The notes under the pieces were generated by a model, which worked only from the letters and a program-made list of their open reading frames with translations, had not been told where the DNA came from and made no database searches. From the NCBI GenBank assembly GCA_030695285.1, contig JAUYTF010000034.1, positions 1 to 10,794 of the forward strand: a stretch of 10,794 bases of DNA, in the 5' to 3' direction. Of this stretch, positions 1-6,564 are shown in pieces (positions within the stretch are counted from its first letter, which is position 1; each line of letters opens with the position of its first letter). Both the position numbers and the translations under genes were made by a program. Source of the DNA: Eubacteriales bacterium (lineage in GTDB: Bacteria; Bacillota; Clostridia; Christensenellales; CAG-138).

Positions 1-348
1 ACATGGTAAATTTTGATATGAAATCTCCACGGAAAAGGAAGCAACTTTTTGAAAATAAATAGCATGTCCAATAGTACAATTTTGAAAATAGTTAAAAAAC
101 TCGTCTTTTGTTAATCCGGCTAAAGAAGAGACGTCTTCCCAAAGCAGTCCCGATTCTTTCGCGTCAGTATAGTCCACAATGAAGTAGCCTATAACAGCTC
201 TTTTGGGAGACGAAGCATATATTACGACACAATCCCCTTTGTTTAAAATTGGGAATGAGCGTCTCAACTCAACTTTCTTAGTCCCGGATAGAATACTGTA
301 GGCATATCTTGGTTTAATTGAAAGAAGTATAGCTTTGTTTTTTTCCAT
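1..348 (-). CDS. ASCH-domain protein, partial (C-terminus outside window)
   Basis: The first 116 residues are visible; the gene continues past base 1. It starts at an ATG (346-348), with a GGAGAG ribosome binding site inside the end of the upstream gene, whose stop codon lies only five bases away, so the two are probably translationally coupled. Residues 22-29 read GTKKVELR, which matches the GxKxxExR signature of ASCH domains, a PUA-like fold thought to bind RNA. The early LLSIKPRYAYSIL stretch and the VVIYASSPKRAVIGYF strand region are also typical of ASCH proteins and of the PUA-like regulators in COG4933. The role is not known. The partner gene suggests RNA binding or regulation of the adjacent acetyltransferase/nuclease fusion; this is inference. 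A C-terminal helix-turn-helix, seen in some relatives, could be present but lies outside the window. The gene is AT-rich like its partner and unlike the rest of the window. Confidence 0.8.
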   Translation of the reverse strand, partial: MEKNKAILLSIKPRYAYSILSGTKKVELRRSFPILNKGDCVVIYASSPKRAVIGYFIVDYTDAKESGLLWEDVSSLAGLTKDEFFNYFQNCTIGHAIYFQKVASFSVEISYQNLPC

Positions 349-353
349 TTAGT

Positions 354-2429
354 TCAGCTCTCCATCATATTGAGAAATTCTTCCCACAGATTGTTGTCAA
401 TTTTATATGGTGATTGGAAAGTAGGTTTACAGTGTTTGTGCTTTTGAATTATTTTAATAGCTCTTGCGTAGCTAATTGGTCTCCTTAAGATTTCTGTATA
501 GCTAAAAGTCAGTGCTGCGATCTCCCCCAACGGGTCATTTCTGGTAATATCCATTAAGTTGTTCCAGTTTAACACACCAAACCGAGAAAACTTCAAAAAT
601 ATTTCTTTCGCAGACCCAACGTCTACAAAATCGAGAAGCGAGATAGCAACAATGTGCTTTTGGTAACTTGCAATTCTTCTAGTGTCATCACTAACATACC
701 AGAGGATATGTGCAGGATAGTCAAGCTTGATGGGCTTAGGAGAACGAAAGTAGATATTCTCAATACTTAATGAAGGTTCGGCATTATCATAAGGGACTAA
801 ACGGGGCTGCAAGTCTCCAAACAGCTGGATAGCATAATTTGCTTGAATGGGAATAATATATGTTGGAATCTTTATATCTTTATATTTTAGTGGCCATAGA
901 AGTTTTTCAATTTGTACAAGTCTATTATCTGCTATAAAATTCTCCAAGTGACTTATGAGTTCAGTTGCGAAATTCGACTTATAGCAAGTAAAGGATTGCA
1001 ATGTCTCGATAATCGTTTCTTTGTCAAGCATGCCTTCAAGAAAAGTTTTATACATTTCATTTTCATAAATTAAGAAGCCGCATGCTATGAATGCAGGGTG
1101 AAGAGCGTCTTTAATAATCATTGAGTTGATGGATAGAATCCTAGTCTTCTTGCTGTATTCTTGAATTATTCGCATTATCAAATATCGAGCTAATGTATTT
1201 GAAAGTTGAATAGAGAGTTTACTGGTGTTTATTAAGAAGCTATTGATATCAAAAGCTTCTTGAGAAACTTCTTTTATCGAATAGAATCCAACGATTGTCT
1301 CTTCCTTTTGTATCACGATGGCGTTATATTCTTTCGGTGTCGATAAAATCAATCTTAGGAATTTTCTAAACTCCCCTTGCTTCTTATAGTTGTTAGTATA
1401 TGAAAATAACTTCTCAACATCCGCAATATCAGTCCATTGAAATTTTCTAAACTCCAACTCAGTGCAGGCGATTTTTAAAGGGGAATAGGATTGCGCTTGC
1501 TCAAGTGTATCAATTTGTGAAATAAATTCTGCAGGCCCAATAATTCGGAGTTTGAATTTCTGTAAAATTTCAATGGATTGGCTGATAAGCCATTCATCGC
1601 GAGTAATAAATACATCAGCTTCTCCGATAATTGATTGTGCAATATGGGATATATCCTTCTCATGTGAGTTGCTTTTATCGAACTCATTTTGTAAAATTGA
1701 AACTAGCTCTTTATAGTTGTCTTCGCGATATACGTCGATCATGTGGAAATTTGAGGAATATGCTAATAGCGCTTTCCTATGTTGCGAATCCTTATGTTTG
1801 TTTATTTCCTCATTCACATCGGAAGTAATTCTATATGCTACATCCATTACCATATAATCGGATAACAATGCGGAACTTTCATTAGTAGCTTCATCATATA
1901 GATCAATAACTATATTGGTATCGAGTACTGCGATTAACTTTTCATTGCGCTCGTATATATCTATGAGATTCAATAGATTTGGTTGGTCATGCTGAATTCG
2001 CCATGTGACTAATTCAGAACCGTTTTGCGCTCGCCCGCGCTTTTGCAGTACTGGCGTGAACCCAAGCTTTCTCCACACATCTTCAAGTTTATAATCGCGT
2101 CGACAGTTTAACTCGATCACGCTAACATTGGGATAAGTAATGTCTAGAAAGTTCACTAAAGCATGTGCTAAGTGCTTTCCTCGAAAATTCGGGCTTATAC
2201 AGAGTTGAACAATGGTAAGCTTTTGATTGCCATATGAAAAGCGGAATACAACATGACCAGCAAAATCGCCATCACATAGTAGGCATATAATTTGCTTCCT
2301 CTTTGCTGCCTCTGCAAAAGCGCCTCTTGGGAAGAAGCCAACAGTCGCGCGGCATTGATCACCAAGGGTAATAACACTCTCTAGTAATTTTGAATCGACG
2401 GAGACATATTGGGTTATGATGGATTCCAT
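354..2429 (-). CDS. GNAT - PIN - GNAT-like - PUA/ASCH-like multidomain fusion protein
   Basis: A 691-residue protein. The chosen ATG at 2429 has AGGAG six bases upstream. An in-frame TTG eleven codons earlier has no comparable site and was rejected. Four modules can be read. (1) Residues about 1-148 form a GNAT acetyltransferase fold; the acetyl-CoA loop is ISPNFRGKHLAHAL near residue 78-91. (2) Residues about 166-302 form a PIN nuclease domain: VLDTN with Asp170, Glu207/208, then acidic residues in EKDISH (Asp259), EADVF (Asp272) and TRDE (Asp278), so the metal site looks intact. (3) Residues about 326-465 look like a degenerate second GNAT, ending in HPAFIACGF. (4) Residues about 520-655 resemble a PUA/ASCH-like domain: PTYIIPI, AHILWYVS, IVAISLLDFVDVG and GEIAALTFSYTEI. 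Acetyltransferase plus ribonuclease plus RNA-binding modules point to RNA targeting, possibly a toxin or defence factor, but function is inferred. No transmembrane segment or signal peptide is seen. Base composition is AT-rich compared with the genes to its right. No convincing promoter was found. Confidence 0.85.
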   Translation of the reverse strand: MESIITQYVSVDSKLLESVITLGDQCRATVGFFPRGAFAEAAKRKQIICLLCDGDFAGHVVFRFSYGNQKLTIVQLCISPNFRGKHLAHALVNFLDITYPNVSVIELNCRRDYKLEDVWRKLGFTPVLQKRGRAQNGSELVTWRIQHDQPNLLNLIDIYERNEKLIAVLDTNIVIDLYDEATNESSALLSDYMVMDVAYRITSDVNEEINKHKDSQHRKALLAYSSNFHMIDVYREDNYKELVSILQNEFDKSNSHEKDISHIAQSIIGEADVFITRDEWLISQSIEILQKFKLRIIGPAEFISQIDTLEQAQSYSPLKIACTELEFRKFQWTDIADVEKLFSYTNNYKKQGEFRKFLRLILSTPKEYNAIVIQKEETIVGFYSIKEVSQEAFDINSFLINTSKLSIQLSNTLARYLIMRIIQEYSKKTRILSINSMIIKDALHPAFIACGFLIYENEMYKTFLEGMLDKETIIETLQSFTCYKSNFATELISHLENFIADNRLVQIEKLLWPLKYKDIKIPTYIIPIQANYAIQLFGDLQPRLVPYDNAEPSLSIENIYFRSPKPIKLDYPAHILWYVSDDTRRIASYQKHIVAISLLDFVDVGSAKEIFLKFSRFGVLNWNNLMDITRNDPLGEIAALTFSYTEILRRPISYARAIKIIQKHKHCKPTFQSPYKIDNNLWEEFLNMMES

Positions 2430-2509
2430 CTGCAACTCCTTATAAACATCTTTGGAAAACAAAGCAAGAGCGTTCCCTCTTCCTCAACACCCCACAATAC
2501 CTTCATTTC

Positions 2510-2530
2510 CGCCTCCACCCGCTGGAGGCG
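2510..2530. repeat. 8-bp inverted repeat (stem-loop) in the divergent intergenic region
   Basis: CGCCTCCA and TGGAGGCG form a perfect 8-bp stem around a five-base loop. TTT follows on the plus strand, so it could be a weak terminator for plus-strand transcription, but no plus-strand gene precedes it in this window. It may be a leftover from whatever lay to the left before the AT-rich operon arrived. The surrounding C-rich stretch (about 2471-2583) has no convincing coding content. Confidence 0.45.
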
Positions 2531-2642
2531 TTTCCACATGCTGCCGCTTTCTGCCCAGCCCCGCCAGAACGCACCACCCAAACATTAACACACCCATTCT
2601 ATCAGCATCAGTGGTATTCGTAAACGCAAATCGAAACGCGCG

Positions 2643-2651
2643 TGATATAAT
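2643..2651 (+). promoter_or_regulatory. Extended -10 promoter for the YjbQ-family operon
   Basis: TGATATAAT is a perfect extended -10 element (TGnTATAAT). No good -35 box sits 17 bases upstream, which is tolerated by extended -10 promoters. Predicted transcription start is near 2658. This places the in-frame ATG at 2650 inside the promoter itself and supports translation from 2689. Confidence 0.6.
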
Positions 2652-2688
2652 GGATAAAACGGTCTCAACAGGGGGGGATAAGCCTACG

Positions 2689-3090
2689 ATGCTGCGCGAA
2701 TATACGCTCAAAACCGAGCGAAACAACTGGACGGACGTGACAAGCCGCGTCCGCGAAACCTTGCGCGAGAGCGGGATCACAAACGGCCTCTGCGTCGTCT
2801 ACTGCCCGCACACGACGGCGGGGATCACCATCAACGAAAATGCAGACCCGGATGTGGTGCGCGACCTGATCTTTGCGCTGGAGAAGACCTGTCCCGACCG
2901 GGCGGAGTTTCGCCACGCGGAGGGCAACAGCGCGGCGCACCTCAAGGCGAGCACGATCGGCAGCAGCATAACCCTGATCGTGCACGAAGGCAGGCTCCTG
3001 CTGGGCACCTGGCAGGGCGTGTATTTCTGCGAGTTTGACGGGCCGCGCGCGCGGCGGTTTTATGTGAATATCATGGAGGAAAACGCATGA
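2689..3090 (+). CDS. yjbQ: YjbQ/UPF0047 family protein
   Basis: The protein has 133 residues, the usual length for this family, when started at the ATG at 2689. The frame is open back to 2452, but that extension is proline/cysteine-rich, lacks family similarity and crosses the predicted -10 box. The ribosome site is only a G-run at 2671-2677, eleven bases before the ATG. Family marks are VVYCPHTTAGITINENADPDV (residues 37-55, His41 and the Thr-Thr pair), HAEGNSAAHLKASTIGSS (His76, His84) and GTWQGVYFCEFDG (106-118). The family is a single-domain trimeric fold; the E. coli member has been reported to show thiamine-phosphate-synthase-type activity, but the physiological role is unsettled. The next gene overlaps its stop codon, so the two are cotranscribed. 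Confidence 0.9.
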   Translation: MLREYTLKTERNNWTDVTSRVRETLRESGITNGLCVVYCPHTTAGITINENADPDVVRDLIFALEKTCPDRAEFRHAEGNSAAHLKASTIGSSITLIVHEGRLLLGTWQGVYFCEFDGPRARRFYVNIMEENA

Positions 3091-3398
3091 ACAGCGTGCG
3101 CATTACAGTACTCAAGCGGGAGTTTTACCCCGATCTGGCGGAGGAATATTTAACCGAAGGCGTTTCGGTCGGCGCCTGCCCGCTGCAAGCGGTGGGGGAC
3201 GTGTTTGGCTACACCGGCGGCGCAGAAAAGCCGGAAGGCCTCTGCCCCTGGGCGTGGATCGACCTGTATGCGACCATCGCGACGCTCTATGCCGGCGGGG
3301 ACGAAAACACATGGTATCGTGCCGGCGGCACGCGCATCCTCTGCTGCACGGACGGCATCCGCCCCGTGGTCTACAAGCTGGAGCTGATGCGCGGCTGA
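3087..3398 (+). CDS. TIGR04076 family protein
   Basis: A 103-residue protein whose ATG overlaps the stop of the YjbQ gene (ATGA), with GGAGGA six bases upstream inside that gene. The opening VRITVLKREFYPDLAEEY, the GACPLQAVGDVF segment, the KPEGLCPWAWIDLY segment and the C-terminal CCTDGIRPVVYKLE match the pattern of the TIGR04076 family of small cysteine-containing proteins. The cysteines at residues 31, 53, 86 and 87 could bind metal or be redox active; this is inference. The family has no established function. Cotranscription with YjbQ gives no clear functional clue. Confidence 0.88.
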   Translation: MNSVRITVLKREFYPDLAEEYLTEGVSVGACPLQAVGDVFGYTGGAEKPEGLCPWAWIDLYATIATLYAGGDENTWYRAGGTRILCCTDGIRPVVYKLELMRG

Positions 3399-3455
3399 TG
3401 CGCGGACGATTTCGATTTTCCAAAGAGCTGGTGTTGATACGCGAAAAATCGGCAT

Positions 3456-3499
3456 AAAAAAGAGGACAAATGCAAGCCGTCCGGCATATGCAAACCCTC
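3456..3499 (-). terminator. Possible terminator for the DUF6440 gene
   Basis: On the minus strand a GAGG...CCTC pairing (extended by wobble pairs, with an internal GCCGGACGGC hairpin) is followed directly by TTTTTT. It sits just beyond the stop of the DUF6440 gene in the convergent gap with the TIGR04076 gene. The stem is imperfect and the loop long, so this is tentative. Confidence 0.3.
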
Positions 3500-3521
3500 G
3501 GCTTAGGCGCGCGGCGATGGC

Positions 3522-3722
3522 TCAACGCCCGTAAGTGTGCTCCAGCGTATAAGCATCGGTGATGACGGGCTTGCCGTCTTTGTCGAGCAGCGGGGTGAGC
3601 CCGCCCGCATAACCCGCGGCGTGGAATAAGTAATTCACGCCCGTTTCGCGGTCCAGCCAGATTTCGTTGGTGTTCATTGCGCCTTTCGCGTAGATGCGAA
3701 TAAAACGGTCATCCTGTCGCAT
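3522..3722 (-). CDS. DUF6440 family protein
   Basis: A 66-residue protein with an ATG at 3722 preceded by GGAGGG five bases upstream. The sequence DRFIRIY...LDRETGVNYLFHAAGYAGGLTPLLDKDGKPVI carries the hallmark pattern of DUF6440: a conserved D-x-E-T-G-V-x-Y-L stretch (residues 24-32) followed by GYAGGLTPLLDKDGKP (37-52). It is complete and of typical length. No transmembrane segment or signal peptide is seen. The family consists of small proteins common in Clostridia and has no assigned function. It is transcribed alone, from a promoter divergent to that of the CorA gene. Confidence 0.88.
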   Translation of the reverse strand: MRQDDRFIRIYAKGAMNTNEIWLDRETGVNYLFHAAGYAGGLTPLLDKDGKPVITDAYTLEHTYGR

Positions 3723-3749
3723 AACATCCCTCCAGTAATTAATGGCAAC

Positions 3750-3758
3750 AGTATACCA
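3750..3758 (-). promoter_or_regulatory. Extended -10 promoter for the DUF6440 gene
   Basis: Read on the minus strand this is TGGTATACT, an extended -10 element. Predicted start is near 3743, giving a leader of about 20 bases that holds the GGAGGG site. The -35 match is poor. Confidence 0.5.
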
Positions 3759-3770
3759 CAGGGGGAGGGC

Positions 3771-3799
3771 TTGACCGCAAGCGGCAGACGCAATATCAT
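3771..3799 (+). promoter_or_regulatory. Sigma-A type promoter for the CorA gene
   Basis: TTGACC (3771-3776) and TATCAT (3794-3799) are separated by exactly 17 bases; each box has one mismatch to consensus. Predicted start is near 3806, giving a leader of about 82 bases, too short for an M-box magnesium riboswitch. It is divergent from the DUF6440 promoter about 13 bases away. Confidence 0.6.
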
Positions 3800-3887
3800 C
3801 TAGCTATCCTCTGTGGAGGCGTGCGCTGCGGACAGTCATCCGCGCGCATGCCGCCCAATACACCCCTGCAAACAAAGGGAGAAGCAT

Positions 3888-4826
3888 ATGCTGTATGAAT
3901 TTTCGGACACACTGAACTGCATCGAGCCGGAGCGGCTGGACGAGAGCCGGCTGACGGCGGGCGTCGTCACGCTCGACGCGCTAAAAAGCGGCCTTGCCGC
4001 GCGCGTGGGCTTTGGCGCGGGGCTGATCGAGGAATGCGAGCGAGCCCCGGAGCGCTTTCGCTCTGCGGTGGACATGGCCGACGGGCACCTGTTTGCCATC
4101 GTCTCCGTGCGCGAAATCTCCGGCGATCATGATGCGCGGGACCGCGTCGGCCTGTTCGTAAAAAAGAACCTCATGCTCATCGTCTCCCTGCTGGATGACG
4201 ACGGGAGCATACTGCTTTCTCTTGAAGAGACGGCAAAGCGGCTCAATCTCAAGACCATCTCGCTCGAGCGCCTGATCTGCGTGTTTTTTGAGCGCCTGCT
4301 GAGCAGCGATGGCAGCGATCTGGAGCGGTTCGACCATCGCATATCCGGCCTGGAGGAGCGGATTGAGAACAACACAACCGGCAAGCACTTCAACAGCGAG
4401 GTGCTTGCGCTCCGGCGGCGGTTGCTCGCGATCCGCAACTATTATGAGCAGCTATTGGATCTCTTCGACGCCATGCTGGAGAACGAGGCGGACCTTTTTT
4501 CGACCGAACAGCTGTATCATTTCCGCTCCGCGCGGGATAAGATCGTGCGCCTCTCTGCCAACGCGCAGCTGCTGCGTGACAGCCTAGTGCAGGTGCGCGA
4601 GGCATACATGGCCGCGCTGGACTACGACGCAAACCGTATCATGAAGGTGTTTACGGTGGTGACCACGATTTTTCTGCCGCTGACGCTGATCGTCGGCTGG
4701 TATGGTATGAACTTTAAATACATGCCGGAGTTGACGAGCCGCTTTGGCTATCCGGTGGTCATCGTGCTGAGCGTGCTGGTCGTGATACTGAGCCTGCTCT
4801 TCTTTAAAAAGCGGCGCCTGCTGTAG
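3888..4826 (+). CDS. corA: CorA family divalent-metal (Mg2+/Co2+) transporter
   Basis: A 312-residue inner-membrane protein. The ATG at 3888 has AAAGGGAG six bases upstream. An in-frame GTG 25 codons earlier was rejected because the extra residues do not look like CorA and the ribosome site favours 3888. The N-terminal ~250 residues form the cytoplasmic alpha/beta and long-helix region, including the charged coiled stretch LERFDHRISGLEERIE (145-160). Two transmembrane segments follow: about 254-271 and 288-306. Between them is the signature YGMNF (GMN at 273-275), which forms the pore-mouth selectivity loop of CorA pentamers. The C-terminus is basic (FKKRRLL) and stays in the cytoplasm. Length is typical for Firmicutes CorA. 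Magnesium uptake is the likely role, but the family also includes cobalt, nickel and zinc transporters. It is monocistronic. Confidence 0.93.
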   Translation: MLYEFSDTLNCIEPERLDESRLTAGVVTLDALKSGLAARVGFGAGLIEECERAPERFRSAVDMADGHLFAIVSVREISGDHDARDRVGLFVKKNLMLIVSLLDDDGSILLSLEETAKRLNLKTISLERLICVFFERLLSSDGSDLERFDHRISGLEERIENNTTGKHFNSEVLALRRRLLAIRNYYEQLLDLFDAMLENEADLFSTEQLYHFRSARDKIVRLSANAQLLRDSLVQVREAYMAALDYDANRIMKVFTVVTTIFLPLTLIVGWYGMNFKYMPELTSRFGYPVVIVLSVLVVILSLLFFKKRRLL

Positions 4827-4835
4827 AGCAGCTCC

Positions 4836-4865
4836 TCCGGACACAGCTTTTCGTGTCGGTTCTCT
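4836..4865 (+). terminator. Possible weak terminator after the CorA gene
   Basis: CCGGACAC pairs with GTGTCGG (one bulged G) around a loop of about eight bases, ten bases after the stop codon. Only a broken pyrimidine run (TTCTCT) follows, so termination would be inefficient or factor-dependent. Confidence 0.35.
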
Positions 4866-4999
4866 GTAACATGGGCGCAGAGAGAGGCGTGTGTTTGCCG
4901 ATTGGTATATGTTGCAATGTAACAATTCGTGTTGTCTTGCCGTTGATCCCGTTAAAATAAAAATCCAGTAAAACAGCGTTATCCTTTCGATAATAAAGG

Positions 5000-5029
5000 T
5001 TGCACTCACACCTGTGTTGAACTTATACT
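5000..5029 (+). promoter_or_regulatory. Candidate promoter for the GGDEF gene
   Basis: TATACT (5024-5029) is a good -10 box. TTGCAC (5000-5005), 18 bases upstream, is only a half-matching -35. Predicted start is near 5036, leaving a leader of about 110 bases. The octamer TTACATTG at 5031-5038 would sit on the start site. Confidence 0.4.
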
Positions 5030-5147
5030 ATTACATTGTATGAAGCAGTTCTCTTGAGAATTCTTCCTGCGGTTCTATGCAGGGGGATTCTTCTGCGAAT
5101 CGGTGCATGTTGTCATGCGCGGCGAGCCATTCGACGAGGGAAGACCA

Positions 5148-6362
5148 TTGGTAAAACGCATACTCAAGATCATACAAAACTGGCGATATCTGGGATACGA
5201 TCGAGACACTGTGCAGCGCTATCGCGCGGAAACCGACCGCGCGAATCTGCGCACGCTCAAGCGCATGTGTTTGCTTTCGCTCGCGCTGCTCGCGCTGCTG
5301 TTCTTAGCCTACGGCTCGATATTGCTCTATACAGCGCGCATCGTCATCATGAGCGTCATGGGCGTGTTTCTGGCGATCCTGTATTTCTACATCAGCGGAT
5401 TGCTCAGAAGCGTATCCACGGGCCAGATCCGTGGAGCAAAATCGCTGGTGTATCTCGTCTCCGCGATCATTTATCTTTGCGGGATTCTATCCGGCACGCT
5501 ACTCTCCGGCGGCGAACTGGGGGTGATGGGGGTTTGGGTATTCCTGCTGGTGCAGATCTCCTTCGACATCCCGCCGGTGCAAAACGCGCTGACGGTCATT
5601 CCGTTTGCTGTGCTGTTTCTCATCGTCGGGAAACAGTTTAAATCTCTGGAACGCTGGCATTTGGATTTGATCTATACGCATGTTTCCGTGTTCGTGGGCT
5701 TGTTTATCTCGCATCATCAGGCAAAGCTCGCGCTAGATAACCTGATTGCGCAGACCAATCTGCAGAAAGCCAACTTCGCGCTGTATCATACCGCTACCAC
5801 GGACGACCTCACGGGGCTGATGAACCGACGCATGCTGTTTGACCGGTATGACGCGATTTTGAAAGACTGCGTCATGAAGCGCTGCAGCATGGCCTGCGTG
5901 GTGCTGGATATCGACGATTACAAGCAGTTCAACGACAGCTACGGCCATCCGGAAGGGGATGAACTGCTGCGCCGCATCGGTTCGGTTTTGCGCACATACG
6001 GTGAGGAGCAAAGCATCGTTATCGGTCGCATCGGCGGCGAGGAATTCCTCGCGGTTTGGCCCGAGGAAGACATGAGCCGTTGCGAGCGCGTCGCAGAAGA
6101 GCTCCGTTGCGCCATTGCACGCATGGCGATACCGCATGCTGGGGCGGCGGATCACAAGCAGGTGACCATGAGCGTGGGGTTATGCCTGCTGCCGAGCACT
6201 CTGGCAAGAGGGGCATATTACTATGCGGATAAGGCGCTCTATCGCGCCAAGGAGGCCGGCAAGAACTGCTCCTGTCGCTATGATGCGCAAAGCGGAAGCT
6301 ATCGGCTGCTTAGTTATGGCGAGCTTGCAGCCGCGCCAGTTGCAGAGCAGGGCGCGCCATGA
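5148..6362 (+). CDS. Membrane-bound GGDEF diguanylate cyclase
   Basis: About 404 residues from the TTG at 5148, which has GAGGG seven bases upstream; the resulting start (LVKRILKIIQNWRYLGYDRD) fits relatives. GTG 5103 and ATG 5115 are in frame but lack a ribosome site. The N-terminus holds a basic cytoplasmic segment, then about six transmembrane helices between residues 41 and 188. A GGDEF domain follows (about 219-379): DDLTGLMNRR, DIDDYKQFNDSYGHPEGD with the metal-binding Asp, and GRIGGEEF (active-site GGEEF at 296-300), so it should make cyclic-di-GMP from two GTP. The inhibitory RxxD site expected just upstream is absent (EQSI instead), so product feedback through that site is unlikely. 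The tail after 380 is short and variable. It converges on the HD-GYP phosphodiesterase gene, which degrades the same messenger. Confidence 0.9.
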   Translation: MVKRILKIIQNWRYLGYDRDTVQRYRAETDRANLRTLKRMCLLSLALLALLFLAYGSILLYTARIVIMSVMGVFLAILYFYISGLLRSVSTGQIRGAKSLVYLVSAIIYLCGILSGTLLSGGELGVMGVWVFLLVQISFDIPPVQNALTVIPFAVLFLIVGKQFKSLERWHLDLIYTHVSVFVGLFISHHQAKLALDNLIAQTNLQKANFALYHTATTDDLTGLMNRRMLFDRYDAILKDCVMKRCSMACVVLDIDDYKQFNDSYGHPEGDELLRRIGSVLRTYGEEQSIVIGRIGGEEFLAVWPEEDMSRCERVAEELRCAIARMAIPHAGAADHKQVTMSVGLCLLPSTLARGAYYYADKALYRAKEAGKNCSCRYDAQSGSYRLLSYGELAAAPVAEQGAP

Positions 6363-6508
6363 ACAAGTTGTGTTTCGGGGCGTTTTACGATGAGAAAGCA
6401 GGGCGTTTCGGTTCAACGACTCCCTAATTGCAGCGACACTCCCCAAATCAACTGTTTTGCCGTGTGCGTTGATGCCGGCAGACAGATGTAAAAAAATCAT
6501 AGCAATTT

Positions 6509-6543
6509 AAAAGCCCGGAAAGCGCTTGCTGACCGGGCTTTTT
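6509..6543. terminator. Strong, probably bidirectional rho-independent terminator
   Basis: AAAAGCCCGG (6509-6518) pairs with CCGGGCTTTT (6533-6542) around a 14-base loop. The plus strand ends in TTTTT and the minus strand in TTTTAAATT, so it can end both the converging GGDEF and HD-GYP transcripts. The 146 bases between the GGDEF stop and this hairpin hold no clear gene. Confidence 0.9.
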
Positions 6544-6564
6544 GGTGCGAAAGGGTGTCTTCTT

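Larger units (their letters stand above)
4827..5147. other. Intergenic region between CorA and the GGDEF gene
   Basis: About 320 bases with no credible gene. It contains the possible CorA terminator near its left end, a near-perfect palindrome TGTTGCAATGTAACA at 4910-4924, the related octamer TTACATTG at 5031-5038, and a promoter candidate at 5000-5029. The final part is the GGDEF leader with a GAGGG ribosome site at 5136-5140. Confidence 0.5.

Noticed and set aside
2452..2688. N-terminal extension of the YjbQ protein by 79 residues.
   Set aside because: It is low-complexity, absent from the family, and the predicted -10 box lies inside it.
3806..3887. Magnesium riboswitch (M-box) ahead of the CorA gene.
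   Set aside because: The leader is about 82 bases, too short for an M-box, and no conserved core was seen.
3821..3896. A short GTG-started frame in the CorA leader that overlaps the CorA start, as a possible regulatory upstream peptide.
   Set aside because: GGAGG is only one base from the GTG, too close to work, and no alternative pairing structure was evident.
5036..5641. A 201-residue open frame overlapping the GGDEF gene.
   Set aside because: Arg/His-rich composition and full overlap with a clearly recognised protein in another frame mark it as a shadow.
6359..6427. A 22-residue reading frame whose ATG overlaps the stop of the GGDEF gene (ATGA).
   Set aside because: The overlap is tempting, but the ribosome site is weak, the product matches nothing recognised and it ends well before the terminator. 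Conservation would be needed.
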